Source: DATGUP01 sp035301265
Lineage (GTDB): Bacteria; Bacillota; Bacilli; Bacillales; Amphibacillaceae
Assembly (NCBI GenBank): GCA_035301265.1
Contig: DATGUP010000020.1
Span: 1 to 64,000 of the forward strand
Reading direction: 5' to 3'
DNA: 64,000 nucleotides
Positions within the stretch are counted from its first letter, which is position 1. Every line of letters starts with the position of its first letter. The position numbers and the translations under genes are program-made. The notes beneath the pieces are model-generated. The model was not told the DNA's origin. It searched no databases and was given only the letters and a program-made list of their open reading frames with translations. This document shows, in pieces, positions 1-9,373 of the stretch.

Positions 1-1
1 G

Positions 2-1053
2 CCTTATGATCGAGAAGGTTTTCATTCCGGCAATTCCCGTAATGGCTACTACGATCGTACCTTTAAAACCGAATACGGAGAACTACACCTTCGTATCCCT
101 AGAGACCGTAATGGCCAGTTCCAACAACAAACAATAGCTCCTTATAAGCGATCCAAGATATGCTGGAACAGTTTGTCATTCACCTTTATGAAAAAGGGAT
201 GACGACAAATGAAATCGCTCATCTCATCGAGCGAATGTATGGACATCACTATTCCAAACAGACGGTTTCGAACTTAACGCAACTTGTTTCTGAAGACGTG
301 CAGGCTTTCCATGAACGAAAACTAGAAAAACGCTATGTGTGCATTTACCTGGATGCCACTCATATTCCAATTCGACGTCAAACGGTTGAAAAAGAAGCTG
401 TATATATAGCTATTGGTATTACGGAAGAAGGAAACAAAGAAGTTTTAGACTTTACCATTGCACCAACAGAGTCTTCTCACGTATGGGAAGAACTCATCCA
501 AGGCCTACGTGAGCGAGGTGTAGAAAACGTCCTCCTTTTCATTTCCGATGGACTCTTAGGAATGACGGATAGTATTCATCGTGTCTATCCGAAGGCCAAG
601 CATCAAGTGTGTTGTGTATATGTCGCTCGAAACATTTCTAGTAAAGTTCGTGTAAAGGATCGCGCAGCCATTCTCGATGATTTCAAGGCTGTCCATCAAG
701 CTAAAGACCGTAAAGAATCTGTAAAAGCCCTAGAAAATATGCAAAACAATAGGGAAAAGCCCTATCCACGTGTCATTGATTCTGTGATGAACAATGAACA
801 AATCTTAACGTTTTATGACTTTCCAGCCTCTATTCGTCGTAGTATTTATTCGACAAATTTAATCGAAGCTTTTAACAAAGAAATCAAACGATATGTCAAA
901 CGCAAAGAACAATTCCCGAATGAAGAATCCTTAGAACGCTTTCTCGTGACACGGTTTCTGGACTATAATCATAAGTTTAGCATGCGTTGTCATCGAGGCT
1001 TTGAAAAGGCGAAATCAGAATTGATACAGATGTTTGAAGCACTAGAAGATTAA
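2..1053 (+). pseudogene. IS256-family transposase, 5'-truncated by window edge and frameshifted
   Basis: Transposase of the IS256 (DDE, MULE-like) family. The left part (positions 2 to about 155) is read in one frame and gives the characteristic N-terminal stretch with RNGYY and LRIPRDRNG. From 160 on, a second frame carries the rest (EQFVIHLYEKGM, IERMYGHHYS, LDATHIPIRR, ISDGLLGM, STNLIEAFNKEIKR). One G is missing near 155-160: restoring it gives a continuous SKDMLEQF junction. The element therefore looks inactive unless this is a sequencing error. The ATG at 160 has no convincing ribosome binding site and is unlikely to be a true start. The 5' end and left inverted repeat lie outside the window. 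Confidence 0.9.
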
Positions 1054-1060
1054 GCTCTAG

Positions 1061-1260
1061 CACCAATCCGCCATCCTTGACCTTGTTTACGGTCGTGGTG
1101 GTGTGTACGTTGGCGGATGGGAAAAATAATGCCCTATGTGGGGACTTCATCCGCACACCGAGCGTACCACGACCGATCTCTTCTAAGTTCTCACTGGCCG
1201 GGCCCCTGCACCCAACCAGCGATCACTAAGAAGAGGCACAAGGTCAAGGACAAGCAGCTA
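1061..1260 (+). other. Structured non-coding tail of the IS with nested inverted repeats
   Basis: Between the transposase stop and the right end of the element lie about 280 bases with no ORF. They contain nested perfect inverted repeats: 1074-1086 with 1238-1250 (13 bp), 1090-1099 with 1166-1175 (10 bp) and 1113-1119 with 1148-1154 (7 bp). An alternative pairing, 1066-1073 with 1111-1118 (8 bp), would compete with the innermost stem. The arrangement suggests a folded RNA or DNA element; its function is unknown. Compact IS256 relatives usually have only a short 3' non-coding stretch. Confidence 0.6.
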
Positions 1261-1338
1261 TTGCTGTGGCTCAGTACTTGACCCCAAAATTGAATATTAT
1301 CAAAAAATTACTGGCTAACCTTTCTACTAGAAATGGGT

Positions 1339-1365
1339 GATTTACACAAAATTATTGACACACCC
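1339..1365. repeat. Putative right terminal inverted repeat of the IS256-type element
   Basis: The sequence GATTTACACAAAATTATTGA followed by CACAC resembles IS256-family right ends, which carry a TTTACACAA-type core. The outer boundary is approximate because the left repeat and the target duplication are not in the window. Confidence 0.55.
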
Positions 1366-1910
1366 CCAAAGTCCTAATACTATGGTCAAAATTGTCCTAA
1401 AAAAATGTTTCAAAATAATAGCCAATGCTTCCATTCCACCAAGGGTAAAGGATTTGCTCTCGCTACCAATTTCATGTGGAATGAGTAACAGTCTGTTGAT
1501 GTTTGCCTATAAGCATCCTTTGTTGAAATGCATCGTTGTTTATCTATTAAATGCGCTGCCTGTCGAACCATGTTTGAAAGTGCATATTTCTTCCATTTTC
1601 ATTTTGGATATGATTAAATACTATCAGATATGAATAGACACATATACACCATTATTTTCATCTCTGTCTGTCAGAACTTGCCATGAGTTGTTTCTGTCTT
1701 ACTGTGAAAATAGTGGTTTTTAATATTCTTTCATATTTTGTTTATTCCCTTCAGACATTTCATTTTGCAAAACGCCATTGGCAATGTGTGAATGGGTGAA
1801 AAGGTGAACCGAACACATTCATAATGGCAATATCTATAAAGATCATTGAGGCTATGTTCCAGCATGTTTCGAATGCAAATGACACTTCAAATGGAAAGGG
1901 ATGAAACAGT
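1366..1910. other. Intergenic region between the IS and the glycosyltransferase gene
   Basis: About 545 bases without a convincing gene. A short minus-strand open frame (about 53 codons, around 1400-1570) and a plus-strand frame (1337-1633) exist, but neither has a ribosome binding site or a family I recognise. The stretch may be decayed sequence next to the IS. Confidence 0.5.
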
Positions 1911-2630
1911 ATGAAAAAGGATGTCATCGTATATACAGCAATCACTGAAGGATATGATGATTTAAAAATGCCTTATAGTATTTCTGACAGGTGTCATTAT
2001 GTTTGTTTTACGGATGATCCGTCTATTCAAGGGAATGGGTTGTGGGAGATTAAACCATTTCCAAATCCAGAACTTGATCAAGTTAGAAAGTGTAGACAGT
2101 TAAAGATTTTACCTCACATCTACTTTCCCGAGTATCAGTATAGTATTTGGATCGACGGAAATATTCAGATAACAGCTGATATTGATGAACTCATTGAAAC
2201 GTATTTTGATCAATCTGATCAAGGATTTTTTTCATTTGCTCATCCTTGGCGAGACTGTATTTATGATGAAGCGGAAGCCGTTATTGAAAATAGAAAAGGT
2301 ATAGAAGACAGTTCTGGTGAAAAACGGGTTAGAAAGCAAATGGAAAAATACAAACTTGAAGGGATGCCGAAAAATAACGGTTTAATAGAAAGCAACGTTA
2401 TTCTGAGGAAACATACACCTGAGGTGAATCAGATTATGGAACAGTGGTGGGAGGAGGTCAAGACGCATAGCCGCAGAGATCAATTAAGCTTTAATTATGT
2501 TGCTTGGAAAAATGATTTTGAATACGGGCTTCTTGAAGGATGTAGTAGATGGAATACGAATAAATACTTTTCCATAACAAACGAACATCCTCCTGTACCA
2601 CCCTTAATAGATGAATCGGCTGTCAAATAA
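1911..2630 (+). CDS. DUF616 / TOD1-type glycosyltransferase domain protein
   Basis: A 239-residue soluble protein that looks like the DUF616 (TOD1/MUCI70) glycosyltransferase family: it starts DVIVYTAITEGYDDL, has YVCFTDDP near residue 35, and IWIDGNIQI near residue 80, where the acidic DGN matches the nucleotide-sugar/metal site of GT-A folds. No signal peptide or membrane segment is visible. The ATG is preceded by a purine-rich GGAAAGGGATG about 8 bases upstream. It stands alone next to the IS and has no linked polysaccharide genes, so its acceptor is unknown. Family assignment is fairly good; the reaction is inferred. Confidence 0.75.
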   Translation: MKKDVIVYTAITEGYDDLKMPYSISDRCHYVCFTDDPSIQGNGLWEIKPFPNPELDQVRKCRQLKILPHIYFPEYQYSIWIDGNIQITADIDELIETYFDQSDQGFFSFAHPWRDCIYDEAEAVIENRKGIEDSSGEKRVRKQMEKYKLEGMPKNNGLIESNVILRKHTPEVNQIMEQWWEEVKTHSRRDQLSFNYVAWKNDFEYGLLEGCSRWNTNKYFSITNEHPPVPPLIDESAVK

Positions 2631-2841
2631 AATTTTATAAATCCCATCAAACAAATAAGTCCACGCTTCTTTTCTTTCCTTTAATATTTTAAAACTCTTC
2701 AGTGTACACGCATAATAACTTATAAAATCTTAAAGCCACTTTTTCATCACATTAAAACATTTTCTCTCTTTATCGTTCAATAAGTATGAAAATCTAAAAA
2801 AGTATGCAATAAACCATATAAATTGAATAGGAGCGATTGCG

Positions 2842-4275
2842 ATGGAGGAAAAAATCGACGCAACAAATATGAAGTTCGAAACATTGCCTAAAAAAGTGAA
2901 CAAAAAACTCCGCGCTATTGCGTATATATCCACTTTGGGAGGATTACTTTTTGGATTTGATACCGGCGTCATAAACGGCGCCTTGCCGTTTATGTCTCAG
3001 CCTGATCAGTTAAATTTGACGCCGGTGACGGAAGGGATCATCGCCAGTTCACTCGTTCTTGGTGCCGCTTTTGGTGCAGTGTTTGGAGGGCGTTTAGCAG
3101 ATCGAGTTGGCAGGCGAAAAGCTCTTATTTGGCTTGCTATCGTTTTCTTTTTTACGAGTCTTGGCTGTGCTTTGGCTCCAAATGTTCAGATTATGGTTCT
3201 TTCACGAACAATCCTTGGGCTCGCTGTAGGAGGGGCTTCTGTTGTTGTACCGGGTTTTCTTGCCGAAATGGCACCGGCGGAAATACGAGGACGCTTCGTA
3301 ACGCGAAATGAATTAATGATTGTTACCGGACAATTGTTAGCCTATGTCACTAATGCCATTTTAGGGGCAACGCTTGGAGCATATCATGCGAATGTTTGGC
3401 GATTTATGCTTGTTATTGCGACTATCCCTGCTATTATGTTATGGATAGGGATGTTTTTCGTGCCGCAAAGTCCGCGCTGGCTCGTTGCACAAGGTCGATA
3501 TCGTGAAGCGCTTGATGTGTTGAAGACTATTCGTCTAGAAAAACAAGCGAATAAAGAACTTCAAGAGATTAAAACGACACTCAATCGAGATAAAAAAAGA
3601 CAGCTTATTTCATTCGATGGTTTGAAAATACCTTGGATACGTCGTTTGCTCTTCATTGGTATTGGGATCGGCGTTGTTCAGCAGATTACCGGTGTGAATT
3701 CGATTATGTACTATGGTACGGAAATACTGCGGGAAGCTGGTTTTGCAACAGAGGCCGCTCTCATCGCTAATATTTCCAACGGCGTGATCTCTGTTTTGGC
3801 AACATTTATCGGAATTTGGTTATTAGGTAAGGTAGGTCGTCGCCCGTTGCTGTTAACCGGGTTAACAGGCACGGTATCGTCGTTATTATTAATCGGAACG
3901 TTTTCATTCGTTTGGCAAGAGGCAACGTTCCTTCCATATATTGTTATTACTTTAACAGTAACATTTCTTTTTTTCCAGCAGGGAGCGGTATCACCTGTCA
4001 CTTGGTTGGTGTTAGCGGAAATTTTCCCGTTGCGTGTCAAAGCGTTCGGTATGGGTGTTAGTGTATTCTGTTTATGGGTGACAAATTTCTTAATTAGTTT
4101 TATATTCCCAGTGATGCTTCATAAAATTGGTTTATCTGCTACATTCTTCTTCTTCGCCTGTCTCGGTCTATTTGCGATCTACTTTGTCAAAACGTTTTTA
4201 CCAGAAACGAAAGGAATGTCCCTGGAAAAATTGGAAATCAAATTCAGACAACAAGATACCGTTTCTCATTTCTAA
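2842..4275 (+). CDS. iolT: MFS sugar porter, IolT-like
   Basis: A 12-helix sugar/H+ symporter of the sugar porter family. Hallmarks: GLLFGFDTGVINGALPF (about 34-50), the loop RLADRVGRRK (about 84-93), PQSPRWL (about 208, PESPRWL in most members), QQITGVNSIMYYGTEIL (about 280) and PETKG near the C terminus. The sequence is close to my memory of B. subtilis IolT (main myo-inositol transporter). Length 477 fits. The ATG follows AGGAG with good spacing. No inositol catabolic genes are adjacent, so the actual substrate (inositol or another polyol/sugar) is unproven; the symbol denotes similarity only. Confidence 0.8.
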   Translation: MEEKIDATNMKFETLPKKVNKKLRAIAYISTLGGLLFGFDTGVINGALPFMSQPDQLNLTPVTEGIIASSLVLGAAFGAVFGGRLADRVGRRKALIWLAIVFFFTSLGCALAPNVQIMVLSRTILGLAVGGASVVVPGFLAEMAPAEIRGRFVTRNELMIVTGQLLAYVTNAILGATLGAYHANVWRFMLVIATIPAIMLWIGMFFVPQSPRWLVAQGRYREALDVLKTIRLEKQANKELQEIKTTLNRDKKRQLISFDGLKIPWIRRLLFIGIGIGVVQQITGVNSIMYYGTEILREAGFATEAALIANISNGVISVLATFIGIWLLGKVGRRPLLLTGLTGTVSSLLLIGTFSFVWQEATFLPYIVITLTVTFLFFQQGAVSPVTWLVLAEIFPLRVKAFGMGVSVFCLWVTNFLISFIFPVMLHKIGLSATFFFFACLGLFAIYFVKTFLPETKGMSLEKLEIKFRQQDTVSHF

Positions 4276-4415
4276 CTGGATTAACGGATGCTCAGTTGAT
4301 GGTTTATATTGGACGTTAAGTTAACCTACGATGGATAAAAGATATTTATTTTCATTGTTAAGAAAAATTGGTATAATTTTACACAAACTAGTGCATAACA
4401 TTGGGAGCATGATCG

Positions 4416-6143
4416 ATGCGTAAGCAAACGGATTTAAAATCATTTATAAACTTTCTTTTTTCTATGGACATTCCTAAATGGGCTCTCGTCATTGGTATCA
4501 TCGGCAGTATGTTTACAACGGTTGTTGGGTTAGTGATTCCACTTTTAACAAAAAACCTTGTGGACGGGTTTTCCGTTGAATCCTTGAGCGCCGGATTAAT
4601 TGTTGCGATCGGTGTTATCTTTATCTTGCATGTTGTGATTGACGGGATATCTACTTATTTATTAGCAGCGGTCGGGCAAAAAATTGTTGCTCGTTTGCGT
4701 GAGCGCCTGTGGCTGAAATTCATTCGTCTGCCCGTTAGTTATTTTGATAAGCGGACAAGCGGTGAGTCGGTTAGCCGAATAATCAACGATACGAGTATTA
4801 TAAAAAATTTAATATCCCAGCAATTCCCGCAATTTATTTCTGGCCTCATATCGATTATCGGAGCAGTTGTCATATTGTTGATCATGGATTGGAAAATGAC
4901 TTCTATGATGCTTATCGCTGTTCCTTTGACCATAGGTGTCATGATGCCTTTGGGGAGTCAGATGGCCAAAATATCGCGTGGATTACAAGATAAAACAGCC
5001 GCATTTTCCGGAAGCATTCAACAGACGATGAGTGAAATTCGTTTAATGAAAGCATCGACAGCTGAAGCGGTGGAAAAGAAAAGAGGTTTAGCGGGAATTG
5101 CCACATTACTTTCTTATGGATTAAAAGAGGCGCGTATTTTTGCTTTAGTTGGCCCTGTTATGTATTTCATTGTCATGGCTGTTATTGTGGTTATTTTGAG
5201 TTATGGCGGTATTCGAGTAGCAGAAGGGTCTATGTCTACTGGATCGCTTGTTGCGTTTCTGCTTTATTTGTTTCAAATCATTTTTCCTTTTACGACGTTC
5301 GCTATGTTTTTTACTGCTTTGCAAAAAGCAAAAGGGGCGACAGAGCGGATCATTGCTATTTTAGAGATGAAAGAAGAGAGGGTGCACCATGGAATTGATA
5401 AAAATATAACGCATGAGCCTCTTCATGTTAAAAACGTTTCTTTTGCCTATGATCAAGAACTCGTTTTAAACAATATATCCTTTTCTGCTAATCCAGGAGA
5501 AAAGATTGCTTTTGCTGGCCCGAGTGGAGGTGGGAAAACGACGCTATTTGCTCTTATCGAACGGTATTATGAACCGGATTCAGGAGAAATTCGGGTTGGA
5601 CATATACCAATAGATCGATTGTCTTTAACATCGTGGCGTCGTCAGATAGGGTATGTCTCCCAGGAAAGTGCCATGATGGCTGGAACGATACGCGAAAATT
5701 TAACGTATGGCCTGCCTGATGCTGAAAATATTTCAGATGAAAAACTATGGAAAGTTGCTAAGATGGCGTATGCGGATGAATTTATTCGATCGTTTGCAAA
5801 CGGTCTAGATACAGAGGTAGGTGAACGGGGGGTTAAGCTTTCAGGAGGACAAAGACAACGGATTAATATTGCACGTGCTTTTCTAAGAGATCCAGCTATT
5901 TTAATGTTGGATGAGGCAACGGCAAGCTTGGATAGTCAGTCGGAAGCCATGATTCAACAAGCGTTGTTGGAACTAATGAAAGGTCGTACAACGTTTGTAA
6001 TAGCCCACAGATTGTCTACGATTGTCGATGCAGATAAAATCATTTTTATCGAAAAAGGGAAAATAACAGGATGTGGCACGCATGAGCAGTTGCTTCAATC
6101 CCATTCCCTTTACCGATCGTTTGCAGAGCAACAATTAACGTGA
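4416..6143 (+). CDS. bmrA: ABC multidrug exporter half-transporter, BmrA-like
   Basis: A 575-residue fusion of a six-helix transmembrane domain (residues 1 to about 320) and an ATPase domain. Walker A GPSGGGKTT is at about 368, the signature LSGGQRQR at about 475, Walker B ILMLDEA at about 496, and the H-loop histidine (AHRLST) at about 531. Intracellular loop motifs LPVSYFDKRTSGE and EIRLMKAS match the BmrA/LmrA homodimeric drug exporters; the length is close to BmrA. Probably a homodimer in the membrane exporting hydrophobic drugs. Monocistronic, ending at a strong hairpin shared with the convergent yhaQP genes. Confidence 0.88.
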   Translation: MRKQTDLKSFINFLFSMDIPKWALVIGIIGSMFTTVVGLVIPLLTKNLVDGFSVESLSAGLIVAIGVIFILHVVIDGISTYLLAAVGQKIVARLRERLWLKFIRLPVSYFDKRTSGESVSRIINDTSIIKNLISQQFPQFISGLISIIGAVVILLIMDWKMTSMMLIAVPLTIGVMMPLGSQMAKISRGLQDKTAAFSGSIQQTMSEIRLMKASTAEAVEKKRGLAGIATLLSYGLKEARIFALVGPVMYFIVMAVIVVILSYGGIRVAEGSMSTGSLVAFLLYLFQIIFPFTTFAMFFTALQKAKGATERIIAILEMKEERVHHGIDKNITHEPLHVKNVSFAYDQELVLNNISFSANPGEKIAFAGPSGGGKTTLFALIERYYEPDSGEIRVGHIPIDRLSLTSWRRQIGYVSQESAMMAGTIRENLTYGLPDAENISDEKLWKVAKMAYADEFIRSFANGLDTEVGERGVKLSGGQRQRINIARAFLRDPAILMLDEATASLDSQSEAMIQQALLELMKGRTTFVIAHRLSTIVDADKIIFIEKGKITGCGTHEQLLQSHSLYRSFAEQQLT

Positions 6144-6150
6144 AAAATTC

Positions 6151-6188
6151 CAGGTATTCGCCAAAATGTTAACGAATACCTGTTTTAT
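6151..6188. terminator. Rho-independent terminator, probably bidirectional
   Basis: A perfect 10-bp stem, 6151-6160 with 6173-6182, is followed by TTTTATTT. It sits between the convergent exporter gene and yhaP. Confidence 0.85.
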
Positions 6189-6194
6189 TTGATA

Positions 6195-7448
6195 TCAATC
6201 CTTTTTTGATAGAGCGATTGCTTTTTTGAAATCTCTGAGCGAACTGGATTGACCATACATGAGAACCCCGCCTTTGTAGACGCGTGCACCTAGAAGGGCC
6301 AACAAAATGATGGTACCTATCAAGATGCAGAGGGAAAGAACAATTTCCCATATCGGTATATCGAGCATGCCGACGCGCAAAAACATCAGCATGGGCGTGA
6401 AAAACGGGATGTACGAACTTGTGGTAATGAATGTTGATTGCGGTGCGCTTAAGCCAAACATCGCCATGAAAAAAGCGATCATGATGAGAAATATTAATGG
6501 GGTCATGAACTGTTGAACATCTTCAATCCGGCTGACGAGCGAACCGAGCATTGCAGCAAGGGTCGCATACAGCAAATAGCCAAGCACAAAAAATATGATG
6601 GCATAGACATAAACAGAAGGTGAGGTATCCTGCAGTCCAAAAACTTCAAAAATCTCACCCGAGAACTCATCTTGTTTCATGGAAATGATCCCATAACCTA
6701 CACCGATGAACAAACCGACTTGAGTCAAGCCGAGCAATGCAATGCCGGAAATTTTAGCAAACATTTGTGTTACTGGCGAGACGCTGGAGATCAATATTTC
6801 CATCACACGCGATGATTTTTCCGTGGCGACATCTTGGGCGATCATCATGCCATAGACGATGACCGAGACATAGAGTAAGATCAACATAACATAGACGATA
6901 CCTCGCGCCTGACTAATTTCTTCATCTGTTTTGGCGGATTCATCGAGAGCTACTTTGTTAAAACTCACAGGGGCCTGAATAGCGCCCAACGTTTCCTGAT
7001 CGATGCCGGCTTGTTGGGTGGCAAGGCTTACTTTCAATTGTTGTAGCTGCTGTTCGATCGCCATTTGCTCGCCTGCTTCTGAGATCGTGTCGGCATAGTA
7101 GGTTGCTTCTGGTAAATGTTTATCATTCATGGACAGGACGACGAGTGCGGCGAAATCCTCATCCTTTACGGCTTCCTTACCAGATTCTTCTGATTCATCA
7201 TAGCGAATGAGTTCTAAATCATCGTTTGTACTTTCAACACCTTCCTTTAAGGAAGTGAACATTTCTTCTGATTCGTCGATGATGGCGATTTTCTTCGTCT
7301 CGTCGTCATTGGAAAACAAGTCGATGATCGATTGGATATTGGCCAGCCCGATAATAAACAACAGTGTAATGATTGTACTGATTAAAAATGCTTTTGTTTT
7401 AACACGTGTCATGTATGTATGAGATAAGATGATCCAAAATTTACGCAT
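6195..7448 (-). CDS. yhaP: ABC-2 type permease, YhaP/NatB-like
   Basis: Membrane subunit of a two-gene ABC exporter. One N-terminal helix (about 18-38) is followed by a roughly 150-residue extracellular region and then five to six helices from about residue 175, the typical ABC-2/NatB layout. MRKFWIILSHTYMTRVKTKAF at the N terminus is typical of the YhaP/NatB family. I start at the ATG at 7448, which overlaps the yhaQ stop and has AGGTG six bases upstream, rather than at the GTG nine bases further up. It is translationally coupled with the upstream ATPase gene. Substrate unknown; NatAB relatives export sodium. Confidence 0.82.
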   Translation of the reverse strand: MRKFWIILSHTYMTRVKTKAFLISTIITLLFIIGLANIQSIIDLFSNDDETKKIAIIDESEEMFTSLKEGVESTNDDLELIRYDESEESGKEAVKDEDFAALVVLSMNDKHLPEATYYADTISEAGEQMAIEQQLQQLKVSLATQQAGIDQETLGAIQAPVSFNKVALDESAKTDEEISQARGIVYVMLILLYVSVIVYGMMIAQDVATEKSSRVMEILISSVSPVTQMFAKISGIALLGLTQVGLFIGVGYGIISMKQDEFSGEIFEVFGLQDTSPSVYVYAIIFFVLGYLLYATLAAMLGSLVSRIEDVQQFMTPLIFLIMIAFFMAMFGLSAPQSTFITTSSYIPFFTPMLMFLRVGMLDIPIWEIVLSLCILIGTIILLALLGARVYKGGVLMYGQSSSLRDFKKAIALSKKD

Positions 7449-8340
7449 AGTCGGCACCTACTTTCTCTATGAAAATATCATTCAAAGATGGTTCTTCTAG
7501 TTCGAATTTCCGGATAAACTCTTTTTCTTGTAGAGCTTGAAAAATATCCTGAGATATGCGCTCGTTTTCAATTTGTAGGATGCAGCCTTGTGTTACTGGT
7601 TTATATTGGACGACACCTGAGAAATGACGTAGAAATTCCAATGATCCGTCGGCATGGATGATGAGATTTTTCTTGCCGAATGTTCGTTTAATATCGAAAA
7701 GAGCCCCTTGTACGACTTGTTTTCCTTTGTGTAAAATGCATAAATGTTCGCATAACTCCTCGACATGATCCATGCGGTGGGAGGAGAAGACGATGGATGT
7801 TCCCTGTTCTTTTAAATCGACAACAGCCTCTTTCAACATTTCTACATTAATGGGATCCAGTCCCGTAAATGGTTCATCAAGAATGACTAATTTCGGTTGG
7901 TGAATAATGGCTGAGATGAACTGGACCTTTTGCTGGTTTCCCTTTGACAGTTCCTCAATTTTTTTATCCAAGTATTCAGGGACTTTAAAGCGCTCGAGCC
8001 AATTTTTTAACTCGGTCAGCACTTCTTGTTTCGTCATGCCACGCAGTTTTCCAAGATAGATTAGTTGTTCGCGTACTTTCAGTTTCGGATATAAGCCTCG
8101 TTCTTCAGGTAAGTAACCGATTAAATGGCTTTTATGATGATCGATGAAACTTCCATTCCAATGAATTTGTCCTGCAGTTGGGGAAAGAAGACCGAGAATC
8201 ATGCGGAAGGTCGTCGTCTTACCTGCTCCATTCCCGCCGAGAAATCCAAATATTTCCTTTTCCGGTATTTCCAGTGAGAGGTGATCGACCGCCGTTGTGT
8301 TCCCAAACCGTTTGGAAACATTGTTTAATACTAATGTCAA
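7441..8340 (-). CDS. yhaQ: ABC transporter ATP-binding protein, YhaQ/NatA-like
   Basis: Cytoplasmic ATPase partner of YhaP, about 299 residues. Walker A GGNGAGKTT is at about 35-43, a degenerate signature LSKGNQQKV at about 137, and Walker B LVILDEPFTGLDP at about 155. LSKGN is normal for this NatA-like branch. The C-terminal 80 residues form the DUF4162 extension common here. The likely start is a TTG at 8340, eight bases after AAAGGAG; the GTG at 8349 would be too close to that site. Overlaps yhaP by eight bases. Confidence 0.85.
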   Translation of the reverse strand: MTLVLNNVSKRFGNTTAVDHLSLEIPEKEIFGFLGGNGAGKTTTFRMILGLLSPTAGQIHWNGSFIDHHKSHLIGYLPEERGLYPKLKVREQLIYLGKLRGMTKQEVLTELKNWLERFKVPEYLDKKIEELSKGNQQKVQFISAIIHQPKLVILDEPFTGLDPINVEMLKEAVVDLKEQGTSIVFSSHRMDHVEELCEHLCILHKGKQVVQGALFDIKRTFGKKNLIIHADGSLEFLRHFSGVVQYKPVTQGCILQIENERISQDIFQALQEKEFIRKFELEEPSLNDIFIEKVGADYA

Positions 8341-8526
8341 AAAAAACACTCCTTTCTCTATACTACGCCTTTGTGTCTAAATGCTGGCAATTGTTCGTGA
8401 GCTGTGTTTTCCTGAAAGCGATAAAACGTAACAATAGAGTGTGATCTTCCGATAATCTCACTTCCTTTTAAAAAGTTGATTCGGATGTGTAAGTCCAAAA
8501 ATAAATCCTTCCTCAATCGAGCGATT

Positions 8527-8877
8527 TCAATGCCCACAATAGCTTTGATGTGAAACACCGATGCGCTGTGATGCATGTTCTTGTGTGATATGCTCCTTGC
8601 AAAACCATGATTGAACTAAAGCAATTATATTTGAAAATATAAAAAGGTCAAGTGAAGTCGACATACTCGGAAGAGTCTGATTATTTATTCTTGAATTGAG
8701 TATATTGATCGCTTGAACAACTCTACCATGCGCTGATTGGCCGAAATGTGATAAACGATTGGTTGCTGCGAAGATAAAGGCGCTATTTATCGCTTTCTGT
8801 TGCAAGTCAATCGGGGAGCAAAGAAGGAATTTTTTCATGTTTAACCATAGATATGGATAAAAGAGGAATATAAGCAA
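8527..8877 (-). pseudogene. Possible C-terminal remnant of a TetR-type regulator
   Basis: A minus-strand open frame whose middle part (HFGQSAHGRVVQAINIL ... NIIALVQSWFCKE) has the look of a TetR-family C-terminal ligand domain. No helix-turn-helix N terminus and no ribosome binding site are present, so if real it is a fragment. It lies upstream of yhaQP. The assignment is weak and based on residue pattern only. Confidence 0.25.
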
Positions 8878-8898
8878 AAATGCAACCGCCGCTTTCTA

Positions 8899-9096
8899 AT
8901 GAGCTTAAGGGAAAGGGAGAATGAACACCGTTATTCTGTGATCTATTTTCTCTTAATGTTAGCGGTTGGCTATTTAACAAGCCGAACGAATGTTAACAAC
9001 AACGTTCGCCACCTTTTTCTCGCGGCTATTTTTGGATTCGGATTCAATGTGCTCTTTGTGGATCGCACAAATTCAAGAATGACTCGCTCAGTATAA
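8899..9096 (+). CDS. Hypothetical small membrane protein
   Basis: A 65-codon frame with two hydrophobic stretches (VIYFLLMLAVGYL and LFLAAIFGFGFNVLFV). It ends exactly at a hairpin terminator (9092-9139), which suggests it is transcribed. The ribosome binding site is poor for the ATG at 8899; a later start at the GTG within the frame is possible. Not recognised. Confidence 0.35.
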   Translation: MSLRERENEHRYSVIYFLLMLAVGYLTSRTNVNNNVRHLFLAAIFGFGFNVLFVDRTNSRMTRSV

Positions 9097-9142
9097 AAAG
9101 CGAATGTTTCAAGGCTGACCATTAACATTCGCTTTTATAAAT
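9092..9142. terminator. Bidirectional hairpin terminator
   Basis: Long AT-flanked stem, 9092-9108 with 9124-9139, containing AAGCGAATGTT and its complement. It serves the small plus-strand ORF and the convergent small minus-strand gene. Confidence 0.8.
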
Positions 9143-9301
9143 TCATAAGATATCCAGTTCGAAGACTTTATTGCTAATTGAACTCAATAAAGCCCTTTGT
9201 ATATCATATTCTACGATAATATGTTGCAACCAAAACCAGGTGGCAACAAGCGCGATAATGATTACAATAAAAATAATGAGAACAGCTAGCTTACCTTTCA
9301 C
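9143..9301 (-). CDS. Small single-pass membrane protein, 52 residues
   Basis: An overlooked short gene. A GTG at 9301 is preceded by GGAGGGA with about five bases spacing. The product begins MKGKLAVLII, has one strongly hydrophobic helix (about residues 5-25) ending in aromatic residues TWFW, and a polar C-terminal tail of about 25 residues. It ends at the hairpin at 9092-9139 used as terminator. No family recognised. Ribosome binding site, hydrophobic pattern and terminator together make it likely real. Confidence 0.6.
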   Translation of the reverse strand: MKGKLAVLIIFIVIIIALVATWFWLQHIIVEYDIQRALLSSISNKVFELDIL

Positions 9302-9373
9302 GGAAACTCCCTCCAGCTTCTTTCTATTTTAAGATTAGCAAATCACTTGCCGCCTGTAAATTACTGTATCGCC

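Noticed and set aside
1337..1633. 98-codon plus-strand frame starting inside the IS right end
   Set aside because: No ribosome binding site, starts within the terminal repeat, composition not protein-like and no family recognised.
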